Below are positions 32,179 through 40,879 of a stretch of DNA of 47,636 nt, in pieces. Each line of letters starts with the position of its first letter. Within the stretch, counting starts at the first letter, position 1. A program made the position numbers and the translations under genes. The DNA is from Candidatus Aminicenantota bacterium (lineage in GTDB: Bacteria > Acidobacteriota > Aminicenantia > UBA2199), in NCBI GenBank assembly GCA_018262835.1, contig JADFDP010000011.1:1-47636 (forward strand), read 5' to 3'. The notes under the pieces were generated by a model. It worked only from the letters and a program-made list of their open reading frames with translations, did no database searches and had not been told where the DNA came from.

Positions 32179-33235
32179 AACGGAAATGGACGATCTCCCC
32201 GTCCTGGACGACGTACTCCTTTCCCTCCAGGCGCAGCAGCCCCTTTTCCTTGGCTTTGGCAAAGCCGTCGCACTCGAGGAATTCCCGCCAGGGGATGACT
32301 TCGGCGCGGATGAACCCTTTCTGAATGTCGCTGTGGATCTTGCCGGAAGCGACAAAAGCGCTGGAGCCCTTTTCGATGGTCCAGGCCTTGGTCTCGTCCT
32401 TGCCCACGGTGAAAAAGGATATCAGGTTCATCAGGGCGTAGCTGGTCTTGATGAAATCATCGCGCAGGTAGCGGTAGTCGGCCAGGCCGTATTCCTGCTG
32501 GAACGGCGGCCTTTCCTCCGGAGCCAGTTCGAGCAGCTCCTGCTCGATCTTGCCGGCGAACAGCGCGATGCACTTTTTATGCTGCACCGGGGCGGCCAGA
32601 GCGGCGTAGGTCTTCATGGTGTTCTCATCGGCGTTGATCAGGTGGAGCAGGGGCTTGGCCGACAGGAACTTGAAACCGCGCACCAGCAGGTCCTCCTTTT
32701 CCGTGAAGGGGTATTCGCGCAACGGTTTTCCCGTTTCCAAAAAAACTTTCAGCTTCTGCAGCAGGTCGAATTCTTCCTGCAGTTCCTTGGACTTCATTTT
32801 CCGGATATCCACGGCCAGTTTTTCCAGCCTCTTTTCGACCGTCAGAAAATCGGTGGTTTTCAGCTCGTCCTCCATGGCGGCCATGTCGCGGGCCGGGTCG
32901 AGGCTCCCTTGGGCATGGACGATCTCGGCGTCATGGAAGGCCCGCACCAGATGCACCAGGCCGTCGGCCCGGCGCAGCAGGTCGATAAAGGTCGGGTTTT
33001 TCACTTCGCCGAGGGAGATGGCGCCGGCATCCAAAAATTCTATCTTGGCGTACACCGGCGGCGTGGCAAAAAAATCGGCCAGTTTCTTCAGCCGCGGATC
33101 GGGGACATCGACGATGGCCTTGTGAAACTCGTTGCTGGCCGTGGAAAACTTGGAGATCTTTTCCTTCTTCTCGGTGAGCAAGTTGAAGAGCAGGGTCTTG
33201 CCGGTCTTGGCATAGCCGAATATGGTAAGGATCAT
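32168..33235 (-). CDS. YchF/OLA1-family P-loop ATPase/GTPase, divergent
   Basis: This 355-residue protein has a P-loop GYAKTGKT at about 7-14, which differs from the usual YchF GLPNVGKS. The switch region is DAGAISLGEVKNPTFIDLLRRADGLVHLVRAF and the base-specificity box NADE (NxxE, as in YchF, which favours ATP). A coiled coil is inserted. The C-terminal TGS domain is well conserved (FFTVGKDETKAWTIEKG; IHSDIQKGFIRAEVI; LRLEGKEYVVQDG). Family knowledge: YchF binds ribosomes and modulates stress responses and translation. ATG 33235 lies six bases after a perfect TATAAT box, so the longer open frame to 33562 is rejected and the mRNA should be leaderless. Confidence 0.9.
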   Translation of the reverse strand: MILTIFGYAKTGKTLLFNLLTEKKEKISKFSTASNEFHKAIVDVPDPRLKKLADFFATPPVYAKIEFLDAGAISLGEVKNPTFIDLLRRADGLVHLVRAFHDAEIVHAQGSLDPARDMAAMEDELKTTDFLTVEKRLEKLAVDIRKMKSKELQEEFDLLQKLKVFLETGKPLREYPFTEKEDLLVRGFKFLSAKPLLHLINADENTMKTYAALAAPVQHKKCIALFAGKIEQELLELAPEERPPFQQEYGLADYRYLRDDFIKTSYALMNLISFFTVGKDETKAWTIEKGSSAFVASGKIHSDIQKGFIRAEVIPWREFLECDGFAKAKEKGLLRLEGKEYVVQDGEIVHFRFNA

Positions 33236-33241
33236 GGTTCG

Positions 33242-33270
33242 ATTATATCGTAGAAAGCCGCCGCGGTAAA
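33242..33270 (-). promoter_or_regulatory. Promoter of YchF gene, predicted leaderless
   Basis: Minus strand TTTACC (33270-33265), 17 bp, TATAAT (33247-33242), CGAACC, ATG at 33235. The -10 box is perfect and no ribosome site is present. Confidence 0.68.
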
Positions 33271-33296
33271 GATTGAAATCGGTTTGCGGCAGACGG

Positions 33297-33325
33297 TTGA
33301 CGGCGTGCAACTTATGATATAGGGT
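33297..33325 (+). promoter_or_regulatory. Possible promoter of TonB-like gene pair
   Basis: TTGACG (33297-33302), 17 bp, TAGGGT (33320-33325). The -10 is weak. It is divergent from the YchF promoter. A TACAAT (33347-33352) closer to the ATG lacks a good -35 box. Confidence 0.35.
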
Positions 33326-33370
33326 AATGCGTCTAAGCAGAAGGAATACAATATAGGTCCAGCCGCAAAA

Positions 33371-34162
33371 ATGAAGAAGTTTTGCTATTTCCTGTCCATC
33401 GCCGGCCACGCTCTCTTGATCATCATCGCCCTGAACGCCGACTTCCCGATAGTCTTTATGCCTCAACAGGAAAGGGTGATCGCCATCGAGGTATCGTCCC
33501 CGCCGCCGCGGTTTTTCGCCCCCAGCCCTTTGACAGAACCGTTGGGCATCGGTCGGGCCCAAGCCGTGATGCCGGGCGGCGCTGGCGGGGAAAATATCGC
33601 GGCAACCCCGGCGAACGGGACCGGTGGAACGGCCGGCAAAGGCGACTACGGTTCCCCATTCATGGCTCCAGTCAAATTCAGCTTGAAGGAACCGCTCGCG
33701 GGAATGTTCTCCTTATCGCCGACAAGCAAAGGACCGGGGCTGCCCGCTGGCCTTGCCGGGCCGGGCGGATCATCGCGCATGGGGAAATATTCGGCCTCCG
33801 CCTTCAACCCGGGAACCATGGCGGGCGGAGCCGCCATTCCAGGCGGCGTCACGCTCGTTCCGTTCAACATCAGGGAGAAAGCGGTCGCTGCCTGGACGGA
33901 AGCCGTACTGGCCCGGATCGAGCGCAACTGGATCATCCCGGTTTCAGCCCGCCTGGCCTTTTCCGGCCAGGTGCAGATCACCCTGACCATCGAAAAAAAC
34001 GGCACCCAGCGGGCGCTGGTCATGGATGATTCTTCGCTGCCGGAAGCCATCGCCCAATCGGCGCGGCAAGCCGTCAATGCCAGCCTGCCGCTGCCACCGC
34101 TGCCGGCAAATATTGCCGGGACAATCTTCGCCTTCACTTTTATTTTCGACTACAATGGCTGA
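33371..34162 (+). CDS. TonB/TolA-like energy transducer protein
   Basis: This 263-residue protein has one N-terminal transmembrane helix (about 4-24). A periplasmic linker rich in Pro, Gly and Ala covers about 40-165, and the last 90 residues form a TonB C-terminal-type domain (AWTEAVLARIERNWIIPVSARLAFSGQVQITLTIEKNG; ALPLPPLP-like ending then AFTFIFDYNG). Family knowledge: TonB/TolA domains span the periplasm and pass inner-membrane energy to outer-membrane partners. No ExbB/ExbD or receptor gene is next to it. There is no ribosome site at ATG 33371. The following gene starts inside its last codons (8-base overlap). Confidence 0.82.
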   Translation: MKKFCYFLSIAGHALLIIIALNADFPIVFMPQQERVIAIEVSSPPPRFFAPSPLTEPLGIGRAQAVMPGGAGGENIAATPANGTGGTAGKGDYGSPFMAPVKFSLKEPLAGMFSLSPTSKGPGLPAGLAGPGGSSRMGKYSASAFNPGTMAGGAAIPGGVTLVPFNIREKAVAAWTEAVLARIERNWIIPVSARLAFSGQVQITLTIEKNGTQRALVMDDSSLPEAIAQSARQAVNASLPLPPLPANIAGTIFAFTFIFDYNG

Positions 34163-34886
34163 ATGGCTGCTGGCGCTCCTCTTGCTCCAATCCCCGGCCA
34201 CCATCCCAGGCTCAGTCGAGATTTCCATGCCACCCATTGGGGCCGTTGACCTGAACGCCGGCATGCTGCTCAAAAGACCCGATCTGGCGGCAGCCGATAC
34301 CATTGTCTTGCGGGTGGAAGCGAACCGGGAAGCCTACTACAAATTGAGCGAGGGTGGCGAAGTTCTGGCAGCCGGTCAGCTGCTCCGGGGGGACAATTCC
34401 CTGCTGTTCGTCCGGCCGGGGCTGCTCACAAGAAGCCAGTCGCTGTTTTTTTTGCTAGACCTGCTGGAAAACGGCGCGCATTGGCAAAAAAAAATCAACA
34501 TCGCCGTTACGGTCGATGCGCAAGCGGAAATGGAACGGAAGGAAAAACCGGGGCTCTCCGGATCCTTCACGCTGGGGATGTACCATGCCGGCCGCCTGAT
34601 CGGCTTCAGGAAAAAAAGCATGCTCGATCTCCTGAACCTGAAGACAGGCCTGGTGATCCCGGTGGAAGATCCCGGGCTGAGCGGTTCCGCCAGCCGCAAC
34701 CGGGCTGCCAGCCAGTCGGTTTCCCTGCTGGGGCTGGGCATGGCGCTGGCCAAGCACCTGGCAGCCAAAAAGGCGCGCGCCAGGATGGAAGCGCAGGCGA
34801 TCGAGAAGCAGAAGAAAAGGCTGGCCCTGAGCATTCACCGTGACAGACAGGAGATCCGGATCGTGATCGAGTTGCGGGTGGAATGA
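34155..34886 (+). CDS. Exported protein paired with TonB-like protein, unrecognised
   Basis: This 243-residue protein has a short hydrophobic N-terminus (AEWLLALLLLQSPATIPG) that may be a signal peptide. A beta-rich middle follows (IVLRVEANREAYYKLSEGGEVLAAGQLLRG), then a helical, basic stretch (AKHLAAKKARARMEAQAIEKQKKR) near residues 200-225 and a C-terminal strand. I do not recognise it. Its start lies inside the stop region of the TonB-like gene, so translation is probably coupled and the two proteins may work together. Confidence 0.65.
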   Translation: MAEWLLALLLLQSPATIPGSVEISMPPIGAVDLNAGMLLKRPDLAAADTIVLRVEANREAYYKLSEGGEVLAAGQLLRGDNSLLFVRPGLLTRSQSLFFLLDLLENGAHWQKKINIAVTVDAQAEMERKEKPGLSGSFTLGMYHAGRLIGFRKKSMLDLLNLKTGLVIPVEDPGLSGSASRNRAASQSVSLLGLGMALAKHLAAKKARARMEAQAIEKQKKRLALSIHRDRQEIRIVIELRVE

Positions 34887-34900
34887 TAAGAAAAACCTGG

Positions 34901-35024
34901 GGTTCGGAGTTCGATGTTCACAGGCGCTGAAACGAATTAACAAATCACCATGGGGTCGGTTTATCCGGATCTTGTTCCGGATCTTTTCTTGCAACTTCGA
35001 ACCTCGAACATCGAACTTCGAACC
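34901..35024. repeat. Dispersed TTCGA-type repeat, copies 2 and 3 as an inverted pair
   Basis: GGTTCGGAGTTCGATGTTC (34901-34919) and its inverted counterpart GAACATCGAACTTCGAACC (35006-35024) differ at one base. They flank 86 bases of non-coding sequence. The same core occurs at 11302-11318. The region 34887-35124 otherwise holds nothing recognisable. Confidence 0.6.
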
Positions 35025-35124
35025 TTACTTTTTTTTGTTCTACGGCCTGATCGAAAGAGACAGTTTGAAAACTCCCCGCTCTTCCAAAGGAAAGAAGCGG
35101 CGGGCAGGTGCTCCCCTTTCGCTT

Positions 35125-35153
35125 TTGACAAAAGGCGCAAAAATCAATATAGT
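35125..35153 (+). promoter_or_regulatory. Promoter of propeller-GGDEF gene, predicted leaderless
   Basis: A perfect TTGACA (35125-35130), 17 bp, TATAGT (35148-35153), TCAACA, then ATG at 35160. The -10 to ATG spacing is again six bases and no ribosome site is present. Confidence 0.7.
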
Positions 35154-35159
35154 TCAACA

Positions 35160-38027
35160 ATGAAAAAGCGGATCTTTTTTATTTTGACCCTGGCGGTGCT
35201 CGCCCTGTTCGTGCCACTGAAGTCCCAGGTACTGCCGTTCGAGATCCTGGGCCTGAAGCAAGGCATTCCCCAATCGCAGGTCTCGGCCCTGGCCCAGGAC
35301 CACGAAGGCTATCTGTGGATAGGGACTTGGGGCGGGCTGGCCCGCTTCAACGGCAGCGAGTTCAGGAGCTTTTTCATGGAACACGGCCTGCACAGCACCC
35401 GCATCCAGGAACTGCTGACCGCCGACGACGGCACTCTGTGGGTGGCCACCGTGGGCGGCGTTTCGCGCTGGCGACAACACCGACTGGAAAAGCTCGATGA
35501 CCCGGCCGTCCGCTCGGTTCGCTGTCGCGCCCTGGCCGAGGATGCCCGCGGCCGGATCTGGATCGGCAGCGAAAACGGCGTGGCCGTCTTCAGCGAAGGG
35601 AAATTCTCCGTTTTTCATCCCGGCGGCGGCAGAAGCGGGCCGCGGGTCTACGACATCCTGGCCGACCGCGATGGCATCCTGGTAGCCGCCGACAACGGCA
35701 TGTGGCGCTTCCCCTGGGGCGGGGCGCCGTCGGCCGTTTCCGGGCCGCCCGGGATCGACCCGGCCGATTACCGCGCCCTGGCCGTCACCGCCGAGGGGCT
35801 TTGGCTGGGAACCGGCAGCGAGGGCGCCTGGCTGCGCAACGACGCCGGCTGGAGCAAGGTCACCGGCGGCGCCATCATTCCCCGCTCGATCTACAGCATG
35901 ACGGTCGAGCCATCCGGCACCCTGTACATCACGACACTCGACAACGGCGTGTTCCTGAAGCGGCCCGGGCATGCTTCGTTCGAGCACTGGGGCGTCGAGA
36001 ACGGCCTGCCATCGAGCCTCGTCAGCGTCGTCATGGAAGACAATGAGAACAATGTCTGGGTGGGCACCGATATCGGCGGGCTGGCCCGCTTAAGCAACCT
36101 GGCCGTTATCAACCACAATGAAAAGCAGGGGCTGCCCAGCGCCTGCGTTTTCGGCATCTCCCCGGGCGACGGACCCGATTCGCTCTGGCTGGGGACCCTG
36201 CGCGGCGCCGTCCACTACCAGGTGCGGCCTCTGTCGAGAGTCATCGAGGTCGTCGGCGCCCGGGACGGACTGGACAACGAGTTGGTCTGGAAGGTCCTGC
36301 GCACGGCTGATGGCACACGCTGGTTCCTGACCGACACCGCCCTGCTCTTTCGCCTGCCGGGGGAGAAGTCCGTTCGCCCGCTTCCGGCCTCAGTCCCCTT
36401 CCCGCGCACCAATCCCTATGACATGGCCCTCGACAACCAGGGCAACCTTTGGGGCTGCGGCGAATGGAGCGGCGGCGGGCTGTCCCGCCGCGACGCCGCC
36501 GGCCGCTGGCGCGTCTGGAACAAGTCCGCGGCCGGGGAGCCGCTGACGGCGGTCCACCACCTGACTCCCAGCCTGCGCGGCGGTGTCTATGCCGTCGCCA
36601 AAAGCAGCTTCCATTACTGTGACGGCGAGAAGGTCACGCTTCTGGAAACCCGCTCCCGCTGCCCCCTGGAGGCGAGCGTCAACATCACCGCCGTCATGGA
36701 GGACAGCAGCGGCCGCCTCTGGGCCGGCAACGACGCCGGCCTGGCCGTTCTCGAGACCGACGGCCGCTGGCGGCTGCTCAACGACCGTCCCGGGTTCGCA
36801 AATCACCACGTCTTCTGCATCGGCGAGGACTGGAAGGGAACGGTCTGGGTCAACACGGCGCGAGGCGTCTTTCGCTTCACGGACGGCTACAAGGTGGAGC
36901 AGTTCAACCCCGATGACGGGCTGGCTGATTGGGAGACCAACGCCAACGGCTTCTACAGCGACCCGCGCGGCAACATCTGGTTCGGAACCGTCAGCGGCCT
37001 GTCGCAGTACACCCCAGCCGGCCGCAGCCCCAACACCGAACCGCCCCGGCTGGTGGTGGAGAATGTCCGCCTGCCCGGACGGTTGCTGGAGCACCCCAAG
37101 CGGCTCGACCTCTCCTGGCGGGAACGGACACTGACCTTCAACATAGCCGTTCTCTCCTACCGCAACCGCAATCGCACCGCTTACCGGGCACGCATGGAAG
37201 GCCTGGAGAGCGATTGGCTCCCCTTGAGCCGGCTGGGAGAACTGCGCTACACCAACCTGCCGGCCGGCGACCTGAAGCTTCTGCTGAAGCCGGTCAACGA
37301 ATCGGGCGTCTGGGGCGAGACCGTTGCCCTGCCCATCCATGTGCGCCCGCCCTTCTGGATGACCCTGTGGTTCCGCATCGGCGCTCTGATCATCCTGCTG
37401 GCAGCAGCCAGCGGCGTCTACCGCTGGCGCACCCTGCTGCTGCGCCGACGCAACCGCGAACTGGAAAAAGAGGTGGGCAAGCGCACCGCCGAACTGGAAT
37501 ACCTGGCCACATATGACCCGCTGACCACCCTGCTCAACCGCCGCGCCATCCTTTCTTTCCTGGAGAAGGAACTGCATCCCGAGCGCGGAGGCAACCGCCA
37601 GTTGGGCTGCATCATGGTCGACCTGAACCGCTTTAAGATGGTCAACGATACCCTGGGCCATGCCGCCGGCGACAAGGTGCTCAGGGAAATGGCCGCCAGG
37701 ATCCAGGAGTGCCTGCGCCAGGACGACGCCCTCGGCCGTTTGGGTGGCGACGAATTCCTGGTGGTCTTGCCAGGCGCCGACCGCGAGGCATTGCAGGCAG
37801 TATACCGCCGCATCTGCGAGCTGGCCTGCCAAGCGGGTGAGGGTGCCGCGGCCGTCACCGTCACCGCCTCCTGCGGCGCCGTGACCGTGCCTTCCGGAAG
37901 CATTGCCGCTGCCGCCGCGGTACTGGCCCGGACCGATGACCTGCTCTACCAGGTCAAGCGCGGCGGCCGCCAAGGCCTCGCGGTGGAGGCCTTCGATCCC
38001 GAAAAGGCTACCGTGCCGGGAAAATAG
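35160..38027 (+). CDS. Reg_prop/Y_Y_Y sensor diguanylate cyclase
   Basis: This 955-residue protein has a signal peptide (1-21). About twelve two-component-regulator propeller repeats follow (for example DHEGYLWIGTWGGLARFNG and DNENNVWVGTDIGGLARLSN), forming a periplasmic seven-bladed double propeller over about 30-625. A Y_Y_Y domain lies near 640-735, one transmembrane helix near 745-765 (FWMTLWFRIGALIILLAAASGVYRW), a short coiled coil and a GGDEF domain (about 785-945). The active site is intact (RLGGDEF) and an inhibitory RxxD (RQDD) sits five residues before it. It should make cyclic di-GMP in response to a periplasmic ligand and be feedback-inhibited. The start at ATG 35160 is fixed by a leaderless-type promoter. 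Confidence 0.92.
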   Translation: MKKRIFFILTLAVLALFVPLKSQVLPFEILGLKQGIPQSQVSALAQDHEGYLWIGTWGGLARFNGSEFRSFFMEHGLHSTRIQELLTADDGTLWVATVGGVSRWRQHRLEKLDDPAVRSVRCRALAEDARGRIWIGSENGVAVFSEGKFSVFHPGGGRSGPRVYDILADRDGILVAADNGMWRFPWGGAPSAVSGPPGIDPADYRALAVTAEGLWLGTGSEGAWLRNDAGWSKVTGGAIIPRSIYSMTVEPSGTLYITTLDNGVFLKRPGHASFEHWGVENGLPSSLVSVVMEDNENNVWVGTDIGGLARLSNLAVINHNEKQGLPSACVFGISPGDGPDSLWLGTLRGAVHYQVRPLSRVIEVVGARDGLDNELVWKVLRTADGTRWFLTDTALLFRLPGEKSVRPLPASVPFPRTNPYDMALDNQGNLWGCGEWSGGGLSRRDAAGRWRVWNKSAAGEPLTAVHHLTPSLRGGVYAVAKSSFHYCDGEKVTLLETRSRCPLEASVNITAVMEDSSGRLWAGNDAGLAVLETDGRWRLLNDRPGFANHHVFCIGEDWKGTVWVNTARGVFRFTDGYKVEQFNPDDGLADWETNANGFYSDPRGNIWFGTVSGLSQYTPAGRSPNTEPPRLVVENVRLPGRLLEHPKRLDLSWRERTLTFNIAVLSYRNRNRTAYRARMEGLESDWLPLSRLGELRYTNLPAGDLKLLLKPVNESGVWGETVALPIHVRPPFWMTLWFRIGALIILLAAASGVYRWRTLLLRRRNRELEKEVGKRTAELEYLATYDPLTTLLNRRAILSFLEKELHPERGGNRQLGCIMVDLNRFKMVNDTLGHAAGDKVLREMAARIQECLRQDDALGRLGGDEFLVVLPGADREALQAVYRRICELACQAGEGAAAVTVTASCGAVTVPSGSIAAAAAVLARTDDLLYQVKRGGRQGLAVEAFDPEKATVPGK

Positions 38028-38057
38028 CGGCAGAAGCATGCAGGCGACGATACGGAT

Positions 38058-38717
38058 ATGAGCGACGAAATACCGCGGCCGCAAACCCATGGGCCAATCC
38101 GCGAAAGCTCATTTGCAGCCAGGCTGCGTGCCTCGGTCCTGGCCCTGATCGCAGCCAACCTGATGCCGCTGCTCGGCGTACTGGCCCTGGACTGGGACGT
38201 GGCGCCGATCATGATCTTCTATTGGGCCGAAAACCTGGTGATCGGATTTTACAATGTTTTAAAAATGCGCCGGGCCCGGGGCTCGGTCGCGTCGTCGAAC
38301 ACGACCCTGAACGGCCGGCCGGTCACGGAGACCGACCGCGGGGCCATGGTGCTTTTTTTCATCATACACTACGGCATATTCACCCTGGTGCACGGCATCT
38401 TTGTCATGGTCATGTTCGGCCCCCATTTCCGCAGCGCCTTTTCCGACCTGGGCCTGGCCCTGCTGTTCCTGGCGGTCAGCCACGGCGTCTCCTACCGGCG
38501 CAACTTTATCGGCCGCGGCGAATTCCAAAGGGTCTCCTTCACCCGATTGTTCTGGCAGCCTTACCAGAGGGTGATCGTCATGCATGTGACCATCCTGCTG
38601 GGCGGCACCTGGGCCCAGGCCAAGGGCTCCCCGGTATATGCCCTGCTGGTGCTGGTGACGCTGAAAACCGCGATCGACCTGGCCCTGCACCTGTGGGAAC
38701 GCCGGAAGTTCCGCTGA
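38058..38717 (+). CDS. DUF6498-type membrane protein
   Basis: This 219-residue protein has about five hydrophobic segments, the first two near 25-40 and 48-65. The pattern DVAPIMIFYWAENLVIGFYNVLKM and FFIIHYGIFTLVHGIFV matches what I recall of DUF6498 membrane proteins; function unknown. It begins 30 bases after the diguanylate cyclase stop with only a weak ribosome site, so it is probably in the same transcript. Confidence 0.72.
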   Translation: MSDEIPRPQTHGPIRESSFAARLRASVLALIAANLMPLLGVLALDWDVAPIMIFYWAENLVIGFYNVLKMRRARGSVASSNTTLNGRPVTETDRGAMVLFFIIHYGIFTLVHGIFVMVMFGPHFRSAFSDLGLALLFLAVSHGVSYRRNFIGRGEFQRVSFTRLFWQPYQRVIVMHVTILLGGTWAQAKGSPVYALLVLVTLKTAIDLALHLWERRKFR

Positions 38718-38785
38718 GCCAGCAGCCGCCGGGGCCAGTGTCTTGCTTTCTGGCTTAGTGAACCGGCAGGTGCCCGCCGCGCACC

Positions 38786-40057
38786 CTACTTTTCCCCGAA
38801 AGCCGCCTGCCAGCGCATGGCCATCAGGATGCGGCTGCGGCCGCTGGGGTGATCGTAGAAAATCCACTCTTCCAGGGGGGAAGGATCGAGCTTGCGGTAC
38901 TCGGCAAGCTTCAGGACCACGGTAGCCCAGGCCTCGGGCTGCCGGGCGGCGTTCAGGCTGAACAGGTCGGCCTCGACTTCATTGCTGCGGATGATGGTGT
39001 TGACGACCGGCGTGGCGGCGAACAGGAAAAAGACGAACAGGAAGATGAGCAGGGGCAGCCCGGCCGGATCGCCGGCGTCGCGTACTCCCCAGCGGCTTCC
39101 CCAGCGGCGAAGCAGGCGGCTGGACGCCCAGTGCAAAAAGGCGAAACCGGCCAGCATGACCAGCGCGAAATAGAACAAGGCCTCATAAACATGATTGAGC
39201 GAGTAGTGGGCCATCTCGTGGGCCATCACCGCCGCCACCTCCTCGGGAGTGCAGCGTGTAATCAGGTTGTCGTTGAGGGCGATGCGCATGGTGCCGAAGA
39301 GGCCGCTGACGTTGGCGCTGACGCGCGTGGTCTGGCGCGAGGCGTTGAACTGGAGAACGTCGGCAGCCGGGATGCCGTTGCCGCGGGCCAGGTTGAGGAT
39401 GCGCGCCTTCAGGGGGCCCTCGTCCATGGGCTTGTAGGTGTTGAACAGCGGGTCGATGAACACCGGGCCGATCAGCAGGACGAAAGCCAGGAAGAGGATG
39501 AAAACGCCGCTGCCCCACAGCCACCAGGTCCTCGCTTTTTTGCGGATCAGGCCGTACAGGGCAACCAGGAGCAGGGATAACAGGACGGCTGAAACCGCGA
39601 GATCGAGGAACTGCTCCACCAGCCATTGGCCGAAGGGCTGCCGGGAGAGGCCGTAGCGATGTTCGCGCAGGAACTCGATCCAGTAGGCCGCGGGGAACGA
39701 AAGGACGAAAACGGCCGCGAAATATTGCAGGGAAAAGAAAAAGGTCTGCAGCGGCTTGCGCGTGGACAGGCGCTCGGCCAGTTCGCGCATGCGCCGCGAA
39801 AGCCCGCCGGCCAGCAGCAGCCAGGCGGCGGCCAGGGCCACTCCCAGGTCGAGCAGCTTGATCCAGTAGCCGCCGTTCCAGTAGGCGTCCGATTTGGCCT
39901 TGGCCGCGGGCGACATTCTCGCCAGGTAAGCGTCGGTCGCCTTTTCCGGGTCGAAGCTCCGCGCGCCGCCGCTTGCCTGCGGCTGCGCCGCCAGCGTCCA
40001 GGACGCCGCGACCGCCAGAACTACGATCAATCCAGCCAGAAGAAAGTGTCTCTTCAT
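38786..40057 (-). CDS. M48 family (Ste24/CAAX-protease-like) metallopeptidase
   Basis: This 423-residue integral membrane protease has a signal-like first helix (1-24) and further helices near 65-85, 105-125, 145-165 and 180-200. The zinc motif HEMAH (H280, E281, H284) lies in VMAHEMAHYSLNHVYEALFY, and a third ligand region SNEVEADLFSL carries the downstream Glu. The order fits Ste24/M48A proteases, which degrade or process membrane proteins. GGAGG precedes ATG 40057, so the longer open frame to 40174 is rejected. It stands alone on the minus strand. Confidence 0.93.
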   Translation of the reverse strand: MKRHFLLAGLIVVLAVAASWTLAAQPQASGGARSFDPEKATDAYLARMSPAAKAKSDAYWNGGYWIKLLDLGVALAAAWLLLAGGLSRRMRELAERLSTRKPLQTFFFSLQYFAAVFVLSFPAAYWIEFLREHRYGLSRQPFGQWLVEQFLDLAVSAVLLSLLLVALYGLIRKKARTWWLWGSGVFILFLAFVLLIGPVFIDPLFNTYKPMDEGPLKARILNLARGNGIPAADVLQFNASRQTTRVSANVSGLFGTMRIALNDNLITRCTPEEVAAVMAHEMAHYSLNHVYEALFYFALVMLAGFAFLHWASSRLLRRWGSRWGVRDAGDPAGLPLLIFLFVFFLFAATPVVNTIIRSNEVEADLFSLNAARQPEAWATVVLKLAEYRKLDPSPLEEWIFYDHPSGRSRILMAMRWQAAFGEK

Positions 40058-40193
40058 TGCCAACCTCCAGGACAGGCTTTGCCCGCCATCAAGCCCGAAT
40101 GGACCGGCAGAAACGCTTTTCGCCGCTCGGGTCCATCCGATCCGTAATACGCAAAACAGCCGGCAAAAGATCAAAGATCGCTAAGAATGAATC

Positions 40194-40218
40194 AAAAAAA
40201 CCTTGAATCATTGGATTC
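40194..40218 (-). terminator. Weak terminator-like hairpin after sigma-factor operon
   Basis: On the minus strand a 5-bp stem GAATC/GATTC (40218-40205) with a 4-base loop is followed four bases later by seven T (40200-40194). It lies just beyond the stop at 40250. The stem is short and AT-rich. Confidence 0.25.
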
Positions 40219-40249
40219 TAAATTGAATGAATTATCTGCTTATTTCCGT

Positions 40250-40879
40250 TCATTCCATGGCCTGTTCCCCCCGCGACCAGGAAGCCTCGGTATCGCGCAA
40301 TTCGCCGAGCAAGGATCCGGTTTTGCGCCGGAAAAGGGCACGGCGGTACAACCATCCGGCTGCGCCGACGGCGCCCAAGCCAAGAGAGATTTTCACATGC
40401 AGCCACAGCAGGAATCCCAACGGGCGGAGCGGCCACATGCCCATGGCCATCAGGTTGACCGCCAGGATCAACGCCAGCAGAAAGATCGGGAAATGAACCC
40501 GGAAAATCCGGCGCTCCCGTTCCAGGGAGGCGATGATCCGGCGCACGAATTCCAGCGCCGGCGCACCGAAATCGACGGCCGCCAGCCGAAATTGCCCGCG
40601 CATATATGATGTGAGAAAGGCCGCGGTGCTCAAAACAACAAGGCCCAGCCCGGCGAACAGGGGCCAAGGGTACCGGGGCAATGGCCGCAGCCAAAGTTGG
40701 AGCAGCATGCCGGCAAAGATCAGGGCGACGGCCGCCATTTTGGCCCGGTTGCGCCGCTTCATATGGTCTTCATACCCGATGAGGCGGAGCAGGAGATCCG
40801 GCAACGGCCCGGCATCGGCCGGCAATGCGGATCCCTGCCAGCTCTCCTGCCAGGTTTTGTATGATTCAGATGGATTCAT
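40250..40879 (-). CDS. Membrane protein, possible anti-sigma factor
   Basis: This 209-residue protein has a cytoplasmic N-terminus of about 45 residues (with a basic HMKRRNRAK), four transmembrane segments (about 47-65, 70-88, 128-145, 153-170) and a charged C-terminal tail. It begins inside the end of the ECF sigma gene (14-base overlap, GGAG upstream). This gene order is usual for a sigma factor and its membrane-bound regulator, but I see no zinc-binding ZAS or RskA domain, so the anti-sigma role is inferred from position only. Confidence 0.7.
   Translation of the reverse strand: MNPSESYKTWQESWQGSALPADAGPLPDLLLRLIGYEDHMKRRNRAKMAAVALIFAGMLLQLWLRPLPRYPWPLFAGLGLVVLSTAAFLTSYMRGQFRLAAVDFGAPALEFVRRIIASLERERRIFRVHFPIFLLALILAVNLMAMGMWPLRPLGFLLWLHVKISLGLGAVGAAGWLYRRALFRRKTGSLLGELRDTEASWSRGEQAME

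Noticed and set aside
32172-33562. YchF starting at 33562 with 109 extra residues
   Set aside because: The extension runs through the promoter, is unlike any YchF N-terminus and overlaps the TonB-like gene; the P-loop belongs at residue 7.
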